6,063 bases of DNA from an uncultured Clostridia bacterium (GCA_946623485.1 CAMORF010000151.1:1-6063); one strand, 5' to 3'. Positions 1 through 5,903 are shown, counted from the first letter of the stretch. Numbers and translations: made by a program. The notes: generated from the letters alone by a model not told the origin.

Positions 1-1
1 C

Positions 2-1081
2 GGGTGCTATGCTGACCACCGGCATCCGGACTCGGTACAGTTTACCTCCAGTCTGGTGGAGGATCTGAAGCGCCGTGACTTTACAATCAATGCCATGGCC
101 TACAACGACAGAGACGGCCTGATCGATCATTTTCAAGGAATGCAGGACCTTCAGAACGGTATTGTACGCTGCGTGGGAAATCCAGGGGACCGCTTCACAG
201 AGGACGCGCTCAGGATTTTCCGCGCAGTCCGCTTCTGCGCAAAGCTTGGTTTCGTGCTGGATCCTGCTACACGGGAAGCCGCCGGAGAACTTGCCGGTTC
301 CCTTCGCTTTGTCAGCGCGGAACGCATCCGCATGGAGCTGGAGAAGCTGCTGGTTTCGCCGCATCCGGAGATGATCCGGCTGGCATGGGAATGTGGGATT
401 ACAAAGGTTGTCCTCCCGGAGTTTGACGCGATGATGGAAGCGGTGCAGAACAATGCCCACCACCAGGTTACGGTCGGGGAGCACACCATCAGAACCATGG
501 AAGCCTGCCCGCCGGACCGTATCCTGCGGCTCGTCATGCTGCTGCATGATTCCGGTAAGCCTGCCTGTCAGACGATCGATGAAAAGGGAGTCTATCATTA
601 CCACGGGCATGCCGTGCCAGGGGCGGAGACTGCCAAAAAGGTTTGCGAGCGTCTGAGATATGATAAAGCGACGGAGCGCATTGTAGTACAGCTGATCCGG
701 AACCATTCCCTGTATCCGGAATTGTCAGAGGAAGGCGTAAGGCGGGCTGTCGTGCAGCTCGGCGAGGATCTGTTCCCGCTTTTTCTCAAGGTAAAGCGGG
801 CAGACATCTGCGGGCAGAACCTCCAGGTGCAGGAACAAAAACTCCGTTACATGGATGAGGTCGAGGACATTTACCAAAGGATCCTCGAACGGGGAGACTG
901 CCTGAACCTCAGGAATCTTGCGGTCGATGGAAATGACCTGATTGCTGCCGGCCTTCCGAAGGGGGAAGTGCTCGGCCGCATCCTGAATGCCCTGCTGGAT
1001 GAGGTCCTGGCGGATCCTTGCGCGAATCGGAAGGAACTGCTTCTGGACAAGGCTGCAGAACTTGTCAGTGCCGGGATTTGA
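2..1081 (+). CDS. cca: CCA-adding tRNA nucleotidyltransferase, 3' part (5' end outside window)
   Basis: The enzyme adds or repairs the 3'-terminal CCA of tRNAs in the cytoplasm. The frame is open from base 2, giving 359 visible residues; the family is usually near 450, so roughly the first 90 residues, with the catalytic GS and DxD motifs, lie upstream. Visible in order: the head-domain motif RRDFTINAMAYN (about nt 71-106), the nucleotide-recognition region with DHFQGMQDL and RFTEDALRIFRAVRF (about nt 125-235), then an HD-type domain with EHTIRTM, LLHDSGKP (His-Asp at nt 545-550) and IRNHS (about nt 695-709). The HD domain is typical of one bacterial subgroup with added phosphohydrolase activity. 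The GTG at 56 is an internal valine codon, not a start, because the conserved motif YADHRHPDSVQFTSSL continues upstream of it. hisS follows 32 bp downstream on the same strand, so co-transcription is likely. Family assignment is firm; CCA-adding as opposed to A-adding or poly(A) activity is inferred. Confidence 0.93.
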   Translation, partial: GCYADHRHPDSVQFTSSLVEDLKRRDFTINAMAYNDRDGLIDHFQGMQDLQNGIVRCVGNPGDRFTEDALRIFRAVRFCAKLGFVLDPATREAAGELAGSLRFVSAERIRMELEKLLVSPHPEMIRLAWECGITKVVLPEFDAMMEAVQNNAHHQVTVGEHTIRTMEACPPDRILRLVMLLHDSGKPACQTIDEKGVYHYHGHAVPGAETAKKVCERLRYDKATERIVVQLIRNHSLYPELSEEGVRRAVVQLGEDLFPLFLKVKRADICGQNLQVQEQKLRYMDEVEDIYQRILERGDCLNLRNLAVDGNDLIAAGLPKGEVLGRILNALLDEVLADPCANRKELLLDKAAELVSAGI

Positions 1082-1090
1082 GGGTATACT
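1062..1090 (+). promoter_or_regulatory. Candidate sigma-A promoter for hisS inside the 3' end of cca
   Basis: TTGTCA at 1062-1067 and TATACT at 1085-1090 each match the consensus at five of six positions and are separated by exactly 17 bp. Transcription would begin near 1096-1098, at the hisS Shine-Dalgarno (AGGAGG, 1098-1103), giving a very short leader of about 17 nt. The -35 is in cca coding sequence, so the match may be chance. No T-box leader fits in the 32-bp gap. Confidence 0.4.
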
Positions 1091-1113
1091 CTTTAAGAGG
1101 AGGACAGTGCGAA

Positions 1114-2424
1114 ATGAAATTGATTCAGACCCCGGTAAAGGGGATGCAGGATTTTCTGCCTGAGGATATGGCGCTCAGGCAGCATGTGCTTGGAGTGATC
1201 CGGGAGACATATGCAAGATACGGCTTTTGTGAGATTGAGACACCGGTCATGGAGCATATCGAAAACCTGACCGGGAAGAACGGCGGTGAGAATGAGAAGC
1301 TGATCTTTAAGGTAGAAAAGCGTGGACGGGAGCTGGAGAAGAGCCTCCAGAAGATCCGCCAGGCGGATGGGATCAGTACGGACGCGGCGGGAACAGAACT
1401 TTCGGACAGCGCGCTGCGCTATGACCTGACAGTTCCGTTGTGCAGGTATTATTCCAATCATAAAAATGAACTGCCGTCTCCTTTTAAGGCATTGCAGATC
1501 GGGAACGTATTCCGCGCTGACCGCCCCCAGAAGGGGAGATTCCGCCAGTTTACCCAGTGCGACATTGACATTATCGGAGACGCGAGCGTGATGGCGGAGA
1601 TCGAGCTGATTGCCGCGACCTGCGACGCGCTGCACAGGATTTTTTCTGAGGTCGGTGTATCCGGGTTTACGGTACATGTGGGCGACAGAAGGATCCTGCG
1701 GGCGATGGCGAAGAGCGCAGGGTTTGAAGAACAGGATTTCGACGAGGTATTCATTATCCTCGATAAGATGGACAAGATTGGCGTATCCGGCGTCAGGGAA
1801 GAACTGATCCAGGCAGGGTACGACACGGACAAGGTTGACCGGTATGTGGGATTTTTCAGCGACTTTGCCGGGGATGAGGCACAGGATCCGGCAGCATTTA
1901 TCCGGAGCACCTGCGCAGATTGCGTGGAGAACGGTGTGGAGCAGGACATCGGAACAATCCTGTCCGCGGCGGGCGCGATGATCAACGATGACATCACCCT
2001 GAAGTTTGACCCCACCCTGGTGAGGGGGATGAGCTATTATACGGGAACGATTTTTGAGATTTCCATCGACAATTATTCTTTCTCCATCGCGGGCGGCGGA
2101 AGGTATGACAAGATGGTCGGCCGCTTCTGCGGGCAGGACGCTCCTGGCTGTGGTTTTTCCATCGGGTTTGAACGGATCGTGACGATCCTCAGGGATCTTG
2201 GCTGGAAGGAACCGGGCACGGCGGCGCGCAAGGCCTACCTGGTTGACATGAAGAGCGCGCAGGGAAGGATTACGGAGGTCTTTTCGCATGCGGCAAAGGA
2301 ACGCGCGGAGGGAATCCAGGTAGTGGTGCAGCCGCTGAAGAAGAACGCAAAGTTCCAGGTGGAGGCATTGGAAAAGAGTGGATATACCGAGATCAGGAAG
2401 GTGTATGGAGACACACAATTCTGA
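1114..2424 (+). CDS. hisS: Histidyl-tRNA synthetase
   Basis: This class II aminoacyl-tRNA synthetase charges tRNA-His with histidine using ATP. The ATG at 1114 is chosen because AGGAGG (1098-1103) sits 10 nt upstream and the protein then begins with the family-typical PVKGMQDFLPEDM. An upstream in-frame codon at 1018 would overlap cca by 64 bp and adds non-conserved residues. The product is 436 residues. Motif 1 covers about residues 22-47; motif 2 about 127-149, with FRADRPQKGRFRQFTQCD; the HisA loop LVRGMSYYTG is at 302-311 (catalytic Arg304); GGGRYD is at 327-332; motif 3 GFSIGFERI is at 347-355 (Arg354). The stretch GGENEKLIFKVEKRGRELEK (57-76) resembles the variant I recall from Clostridia. 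The C-terminal anticodon-binding domain is about 65 residues, shorter than in E. coli HisRS; related clostridial enzymes seem to end similarly, so I do not call it truncated. A tandem repeat begins at the base after the stop. Confidence 0.96.
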   Translation: MKLIQTPVKGMQDFLPEDMALRQHVLGVIRETYARYGFCEIETPVMEHIENLTGKNGGENEKLIFKVEKRGRELEKSLQKIRQADGISTDAAGTELSDSALRYDLTVPLCRYYSNHKNELPSPFKALQIGNVFRADRPQKGRFRQFTQCDIDIIGDASVMAEIELIAATCDALHRIFSEVGVSGFTVHVGDRRILRAMAKSAGFEEQDFDEVFIILDKMDKIGVSGVREELIQAGYDTDKVDRYVGFFSDFAGDEAQDPAAFIRSTCADCVENGVEQDIGTILSAAGAMINDDITLKFDPTLVRGMSYYTGTIFEISIDNYSFSIAGGGRYDKMVGRFCGQDAPGCGFSIGFERIVTILRDLGWKEPGTAARKAYLVDMKSAQGRITEVFSHAAKERAEGIQVVVQPLKKNAKFQVEALEKSGYTEIRKVYGDTQF

Positions 2425-2665
2425 GAACCTGGGCGGAACGTGAGAACCGCACTGGGGGAACATAGAAAACGGATCGGAACATGGGAACCGGAATGTAATA
2501 TAAGGACCGGATCGGAACATAAGAACCGGAATGTATCATAAGAACCGGAACGGAACATAAGAACCGGAACGGAACATAAGAACCGGATCGAATCATAGGA
2601 ACCAGATCGGGACATAGGAACCGGAATGTAATATAAGCACCGGAACGGAACATAAGAACCGGAAC
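2425..2665 (+). repeat. Intergenic minisatellite, ~12 units of 19 bp
   Basis: Contiguous units follow the consensus GAACCGGAACGGAACATAA. Unit starts are 2425, 2444, 2465, 2485, 2504, 2523, 2542, 2561, 2580, 2599, 2618 and 2637, with a partial unit from 2656 to about 2665. All are 19 bp except the second (21) and third (20). The central units at 2542 and 2561 are identical to the consensus, while those nearest hisS are the most degenerate. A variant unit with TGTAATATAA at its end occurs identically at 2485-2503 and 2618-2636, suggesting block duplication. The + strand is strongly purine-biased and carries TAA or a relative at most unit ends. There are no spacers, so it is not CRISPR, and no conserved stem that would mark a REP element. 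I see no intrinsic terminator for hisS here. Function unknown; copy number may vary between strains. Confidence 0.93.
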
Positions 2666-2670
2666 AGGAA

Positions 2671-2758
2671 GAACTGCCGGGATATGGAGGGCAGCTTCTG
2701 AAGTCGCAGTCTTTTAGGCAGGGGCAGATGCAGGGAGCCTGAACCGGCTGCAGCCCCT
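2671..2758 (+). other. Leader of the phosphoglucomutase gene with two potential hairpins
   Basis: The first possible stem pairs GAA-CTGCC (2671-2678) with GGCAG-c-TTC (2690-2698) around an 11-nt loop. The second and stronger one pairs AGGGGC (2720-2725) with GCCCCT (2753-2758) and, after a 3-nt bulge, TGCAG (2729-2733) with CTGCA (2748-2752). Its base lies 10 nt before the AGGAGG at 2769-2774. No T-run follows either stem, so they do not look like terminators; an mRNA-stabilising or translation-tuning role is possible but unproven. I found no convincing TTGACA-type promoter in this leader. Confidence 0.4.
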
Positions 2759-2778
2759 AAAGTACAACAGGAGGAATT

Positions 2779-4521
2779 ATGGAAGAGTACAGGGTAAGGT
2801 ATCAAGAGTGGCTGGAGAATCCTTATTTTGACGAGGCGACAAAGGCGGAACTTCGTTCCCTCGAGGGCAATGAGGATGAGATCAAGGAACGGTTTTACAT
2901 GGATCTTGAATTCGGCACCGCAGGCCTGAGAGGTATCATCGGGGCCGGAACGAACCGGATGAATATCTATGTGGTGCGCAAGGCAACGCAGGGGCTGGCG
3001 AATTATATCCTGAAAGCTGGCGGCAAGGAGAAGGGCGTGGTAATCGCCCATGATTCCCGCCGCATGTACCAGGAGTTCACGGATTGTGCCGCGCTGACGC
3101 TTGCCGCGAATGGCATCAAGGCGTATGTTTTCGACGCGCTGCGCCCGACACCGGAGCTTTCCTATGCGGTCCGCCATCTTGGATGCATTGCAGGCATCAA
3201 TATCACGGCAAGCCACAATCCGCCGGAATACAATGGCTATAAGGTATACTGGGAGGATGGCGCGCAGATTACGCCGCCCCATGATACCGGGATCATGGAT
3301 GAGGTAAAGGCGATCACGGATTATGCTTCCTGCAAGACCATGGAGATGCAGGAGGCGGTTGAGAAGGGGCTGTATATTCCGGTCGGCGACAAGGAAGTGG
3401 ATACGGATTATATCGCAGAGCTCAAGAAAAATGTGCTTCATCCGGAAGCGATCCGCCAGGAAGCCGCGAACCTGAAAATCGTTTACACGCCGCTTCACGG
3501 TACCGGACTTGTCCCGGCAACGAGGGTTCTGAAGGAGCTTGGATTTGAGCATGTGCTTGTGGTACCGCAGCAGGAAAAGCCGGACGGGGAATTCCCGACC
3601 GTTTCTTATCCGAACCCGGAAGCGGATGAAGCATTCACCCTTGGCCTGAAGCTGGCGGAAGAGACCGGCGCGGACCTGGTGCTTGCCACTGACCCGGATG
3701 CGGACCGTCTTGGCGTGAGAGTCAGGGACAAGGATGGCATCTACCATACCCTGACAGGCAACATGTCGGGCAGCCTGCTGGCTGACTATGAGATCGGCCA
3801 GAGAAAGGCATTGCATGGCCTTCCGGAGGACGGCATGCTGATCAAGACCATTGTCACCACAAATCTTGCCGACGCGATCTGTAAGTATTATGGTGTTGCG
3901 GAATATGAGTGCCTGACCGGCTTCAAGTGGATCGGGCGCCAGATCCTGAAGATGGAAACAGAGGGGAAGGGCTCCTATCTGTTCGGGTTTGAGGAGAGCT
4001 ACGGCTGCCTGATCGGAACACATGCCCGCGATAAGGATGCGATTGTCGCTGTCATGGCGCTGTGCGAGGCTGCGGCATATTACAGGACGAAGAACATGAC
4101 CCTGTGGGATGCGATGCTGGATCTGTACGAGCGCTGCGGATATTACAGGGACAATGTGACAGCGGTCGGCCTGAAGGGGATCTCCGGGCTGGAGAAGATC
4201 CGACAGATCATGACGACGCTCAGGGAGCAGGAGCTGACGGAGATCGCCGGGTGCAAGGTGCTGAAAATCCGTGATTACGCCAAGGATACGGTCAAGGATC
4301 TGGAGACCGGAAAGGTGACAGACACGGGGCTTCCGAAGTCCAATGTTCTTTACTATGAGCTGGAAGGAGACGCGTGGCTGTGCGTGCGTCCTTCCGGAAC
4401 GGAGCCGAAGATTAAGTTCTACTATGGGATCGTGGGAACCTCCCTGGAGGATGCGGAACGCAAGGATGCGGAATTCGGCCGCCAGATCAGCGCAATGGTA
4501 GACAGCATGGTCAATGCCTGA
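2779..4521 (+). CDS. pgcA: Alpha-phosphoglucomutase / phospho-sugar mutase, PgcA-like
   Basis: This cytoplasmic enzyme of the alpha-D-phosphohexomutase superfamily most likely interconverts glucose 1-phosphate and glucose 6-phosphate, feeding glycogen or UDP-glucose synthesis and, through UDP-glucose, envelope polymers. The 580 residues match the B. subtilis PgcA length (about 581) and layout. Early motifs are LEFGTAGLRGIIGAGTNRMN (residues 43-62). The phosphoserine loop TASHNPPEYNGYK spans 143-155, with catalytic Ser145. The Mg-binding loop DPDADR is at 305-310, the sugar-binding loop GFEESYG at 403-409 and the C-terminal phosphate-binding loop RPSGTEPK at 537-544, so all four functional loops are intact. 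The start ATG has AGGAGG at 2769-2774, only 4 nt upstream, slightly tight but clear. The next gene, HU, has its own promoter and no terminator separates the two, so some read-through is plausible. Phosphomannomutase activity cannot be excluded from sequence alone. Confidence 0.94.
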   Translation: MEEYRVRYQEWLENPYFDEATKAELRSLEGNEDEIKERFYMDLEFGTAGLRGIIGAGTNRMNIYVVRKATQGLANYILKAGGKEKGVVIAHDSRRMYQEFTDCAALTLAANGIKAYVFDALRPTPELSYAVRHLGCIAGINITASHNPPEYNGYKVYWEDGAQITPPHDTGIMDEVKAITDYASCKTMEMQEAVEKGLYIPVGDKEVDTDYIAELKKNVLHPEAIRQEAANLKIVYTPLHGTGLVPATRVLKELGFEHVLVVPQQEKPDGEFPTVSYPNPEADEAFTLGLKLAEETGADLVLATDPDADRLGVRVRDKDGIYHTLTGNMSGSLLADYEIGQRKALHGLPEDGMLIKTIVTTNLADAICKYYGVAEYECLTGFKWIGRQILKMETEGKGSYLFGFEESYGCLIGTHARDKDAIVAVMALCEAAAYYRTKNMTLWDAMLDLYERCGYYRDNVTAVGLKGISGLEKIRQIMTTLREQELTEIAGCKVLKIRDYAKDTVKDLETGKVTDTGLPKSNVLYYELEGDAWLCVRPSGTEPKIKFYYGIVGTSLEDAERKDAEFGRQISAMVDSMVNA

Positions 4522-4541
4522 GGCAGCATGAATTGCATTGC

Positions 4542-4570
4542 TTGACAAACGTTACATGTCGATATATAAG
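4542..4570 (+). promoter_or_regulatory. Strong sigma-A promoter for the HU gene
   Basis: A perfect TTGACA (4542-4547) is followed after 17 bp by TATAAG (4565-4570), five of six matches to the -10 consensus, in an AT-rich stretch right after the phosphoglucomutase stop. The start of transcription should be near 4577, giving a leader of about 60 nt before the HU ATG. The strength fits an abundant nucleoid protein. Confidence 0.85.
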
Positions 4571-4638
4571 ATAGATTAGTGTCAGCGCAGATGCGAAGAC
4601 AGAATCAAGTAAAACCAACGGAAGAAGGAGTAAATCTC

Positions 4639-4911
4639 ATGAACAAGACTGAACTGATCGCGGCTATGGCAGAGAACGCGGAGCTCTCCAGGAAGGATGC
4701 AGAGGCTGCCCTGAAGGCATTTGTGGAAGTAGTCAGCGATGCTCTGAAGAAGGATGACAAGGTACAGATCGTTGGATTTGGAACCTTCGAAGTTTCTGAG
4801 CGGGGCGAGCGTGAGGGAAGGAATCCCCAGACTGGCGAGACTATGACCATCAAGGCTTCCAGGAATCCAAAGTTCAAGGCCGGCAAGGCACTGAAGGATG
4901 CTTTGAACTAA
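4639..4911 (+). CDS. hup: DNA-binding protein HU
   Basis: HU is a small basic homodimeric nucleoid protein that binds and bends DNA with little sequence preference. The protein is 90 residues, the standard length. It starts MNKTELIAAMAENAELSRKDAEAAL, the dimerisation helices, and carries the family signature GFGTFEVSERGEREGRNPQTGE at about 46-67. The RNPQTG turn at the tip of the beta arm includes Pro63, the residue expected to intercalate into DNA. A basic C-terminal part follows, with KASRNPKFKAGKALKDAL. The ATG at 4639 is preceded by AAGGAG (4625-4630) with 8 nt spacing. A longer in-frame reading from a GTG at 4579 is rejected because it lies at the predicted transcription start with no ribosome site. 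The gene is a self-contained unit: strong promoter upstream, intrinsic terminator 19 bp after the stop. Confidence 0.97.
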   Translation: MNKTELIAAMAENAELSRKDAEAALKAFVEVVSDALKKDDKVQIVGFGTFEVSERGEREGRNPQTGETMTIKASRNPKFKAGKALKDALN

Positions 4912-4930
4912 GGAACGGGATCGGAGTGAT

Positions 4931-4967
4931 ACGGAGCGGGGAGAGATTCCTGCTCCGTTTTCTTGTT
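4931..4967 (+). terminator. Intrinsic terminator of the HU gene
   Basis: ACGGAGC (4931-4937) pairs with GCTCCGT (4952-4958). The stem continues inward with G-T, G-C, G-C, G-T and A-T pairs to 12 pairs, closed by a GAGA tetraloop (4943-4946) of GNRA type. The T-rich tail runs from 4958 to 4967 (TTTTCTTGTT). Confidence 0.9.
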
Positions 4968-5021
4968 GCGGGAAAGAGACGACCGTGTCATCATATGGCA
5001 AACGGGGCATTGGAGCGGCAA

Positions 5022-5089
5022 CAGTGGAAGGCGAGAGAGCAGTGGAAGGCGAGAGAGCTGCGGAAGGCGAGGCAAGGCGGAAGGAGAGA
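5022..5089 (+). repeat. Short purine-rich tandem repeat carrying SD-like motifs upstream of rqcP
   Basis: Two identical 18-bp units, CAGTGGAAGGCGAGAGAG, occupy 5022-5039 and 5040-5057. A diverged third (5058 to about 5075, CTGCGGAAGGCGAGGCAA) and a shortened fourth (GCGGAAGGAGAGA, 5077-5089) follow. The last copy provides the AAGGAG ribosome-binding site (5081-5086) of rqcP, and each earlier copy carries a weaker GGAAGG. I see no promoter between the HU terminator and rqcP. Confidence 0.8.
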
Positions 5090-5093
5090 ATGA

Positions 5094-5333
5094 ATGAGAC
5101 TGGACAAATATCTGAAAGTGTCGCGGCTGATCAAGCGGCGTACTGTCGCGAACGAAGCCTGTGATACAGGCCGGGTAAGCATCAACGGAAAGACAGCCAA
5201 GGCATCCGCCCAGGTGAATCCCGGGGATGTAATCGAGATTGCCTTCGGCACGCGGACGGTGAAGGCGGAGGTGCTCAGCGTTGCGGAGACGGTGCGCAAG
5301 GAAGAGGCGCAGGAGCTGTTCCGTTACATTTAA
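5094..5333 (+). CDS. rqcP: RqcP (YabO), S4-domain ribosome quality control factor
   Basis: This 79-residue protein consists almost entirely of one S4 RNA-binding domain: MRLDKYLKVSRLIKRRTVANE (1-21), GRVSINGKTAKAS (26-38), then VNPGDVIEIAFGTRTVKAEV (41-60). It closely resembles B. subtilis YabO/RqcP as I recall it (MRLDKFLKVSRLIKRRT...). That protein binds stalled 50S-peptidyl-tRNA and works with RqcH in C-terminal alanine tailing of nascent chains; the same fold occurs in Hsp15. The ATG at 5094 has AAGGAG at 5081-5086 and starts the conserved MRLDKYL. An ATG four bases earlier is out of frame. No protein-coding gene intervenes before the division gene downstream, where B. subtilis has yabP and yabQ. 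No clear terminator follows, so read-through toward divIC is possible. Confidence 0.93.
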   Translation: MRLDKYLKVSRLIKRRTVANEACDTGRVSINGKTAKASAQVNPGDVIEIAFGTRTVKAEVLSVAETVRKEEAQELFRYI

Positions 5334-5384
5334 CCTGAATAAACAGCTTTTGTAACACTTTCTTAGAAATATCTTAAATCCGGG

Positions 5385-5413
5385 TTGAAAAGACGCGGTT
5401 GACAGTTTAAAAT
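5385..5413 (+). promoter_or_regulatory. Probable sigma-A promoter for the divIC-like gene
   Basis: TTGAAA (5385-5390) and TAAAAT (5408-5413) each match the consensus at five of six positions with 17 bp between them. The surroundings are AT-rich compared with the coding sequence around them. The predicted start near 5420 leaves a leader of about 85 nt. Within this leader GCAAAGG (5441-5447) could pair loosely with CCTTTTGC (5466-5473). Confidence 0.65.
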
Positions 5414-5427
5414 ATACATGATTTTAA
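5399..5427 (+). promoter_or_regulatory. Second, overlapping promoter candidate for the divIC-like gene
   Basis: A perfect TTGACA (5399-5404) lies in the spacer of the first promoter. At 17 bp its -10 would be the poor TTTTAA (5422-5427), with a TG at 5419-5420 that could act as an extended -10 element. It is weaker than the overlapping upstream candidate and may be a decoy or a fine-tuning site. Confidence 0.3.
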
Positions 5428-5505
5428 GGAAGTTGTTTCTGCAAAGGTCAGGAAGTGTTCAGGAGCCTTTTGCGGGCGGGATAGGATAAAGGAGTGGTGA
5501 TATTC

Positions 5506-5808
5506 ATGAGCTCAGGCAGACATCCGGTTTCCAGGGAAAACCGCAGGGGAGTGCTTTTAATCATCATCGTAGTCTGCATCATTATTGTGGCTTTGGCGGC
5601 CAGGTGCCGTACCTTGGCGGATCGCAACAGTGCTTACGCGCAGCAGATCGAGACGCTGGAGCGGAAGATTACCGAGGAACAGGGTAGAGGCGAGAACATT
5701 GAGACATTTCGTAAGTACACGAATACGAATGCCTATGTCGAGAAGGTGGCAAGGGAGAAGCTGGGGCTGGTTTATCCGGACGAGGTGATCTTCCAGCCAC
5801 GCGGGTGA
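5506..5808 (+). CDS. divIC: DivIC/FtsB-family septum formation initiator
   Basis: This is a predicted single-pass membrane protein of the divisome, where DivIC/FtsB forms a complex with FtsL and DivIB/FtsQ to activate septal wall synthesis. With the ATG at 5506 it is 100 residues: a short basic cytoplasmic tail (1-14), a membrane segment of about residues 15-33 rich in Ile/Val/Leu, and a coiled coil of about 36-62 with regular hydrophobic spacing. The conserved FtsB/DivIC tail is AYVEKVAREKLGLVYPDEVIF (76-96, residues AYVEK...REKLG...PDEVIF). TAAAGGAG (5487-5494) and the following GGTGAT resemble an extended Shine-Dalgarno split by an insertion, which favours the ATG over the GTG codons at 5494 and 5497 that overlap it. 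Context after rqcP matches B. subtilis divIC, except that yabP and yabQ are missing. FtsL-like identity is less likely because of the conserved tail and location. Confidence 0.85.
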   Translation: MSSGRHPVSRENRRGVLLIIIVVCIIIVALAARCRTLADRNSAYAQQIETLERKITEEQGRGENIETFRKYTNTNAYVEKVAREKLGLVYPDEVIFQPRG

Positions 5809-5837
5809 GAAAACTGTAGAATTGGAATGCAGGATGG

Positions 5838-5870
5838 CGCTCTGTGGATTGATTCCGCAGAGCGTTCTTT
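5838..5870 (+). terminator. Intrinsic terminator after the divIC-like gene
   Basis: CGCTCTGTGG (5838-5847) pairs with CCGCAGAGCG (5855-5864), ten pairs including one G-T, around a 7-nt loop. TTCTTT follows at 5865-5870. It lies 29 bp beyond the stop codon. Confidence 0.85.
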
Positions 5871-5903
5871 GACCGCAGATTTGTAACGATTCCACAGGTA
5901 TTA

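Noticed and set aside
1018..1113. Extended N-terminus for hisS from 1018
   Set aside because: It overlaps cca, adds 32 non-conserved residues, and the strong AGGAGG is placed for the ATG at 1114.
1093..2520. 475-codon and 185-codon minus-strand frames opposite hisS
   Set aside because: They are antisense to a clearly conserved synthetase. The longer one is extended by the stop-free repeat, and no ribosome site or recognisable domain is seen.
2425..2665. CRISPR array
   Set aside because: The units are contiguous without spacers, too short and variable, and no cas genes are near.
2720..2758. Intrinsic terminator for hisS
   Set aside because: The hairpin is followed by AAAGTACAAC, with no T-run on the + strand.
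2593..4548. 651-codon open frame on the minus strand opposite the phosphoglucomutase gene
   Set aside because: It lies opposite a gene with all catalytic loops intact, begins inside the tandem repeat, and reads as low-complexity antisense (rich in R, L, I, H). It is an effect of codon bias and the stop-free repeat.
4579..4638. GTG start for a 110-residue HU
   Set aside because: It lies at the predicted transcription start with no ribosome site; the 90-residue form matches the family.
4968..5093. Separate promoter for rqcP
   Set aside because: The closest matches (TTGTTG at 4963 with CATCAT at 4989) have a 20-bp spacing and poor -10; not supportable.
5494..5505. GTG starts at 5494 or 5497 for the divIC-like protein
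   Set aside because: They overlap the Shine-Dalgarno itself; the ATG at 5506 is better spaced.
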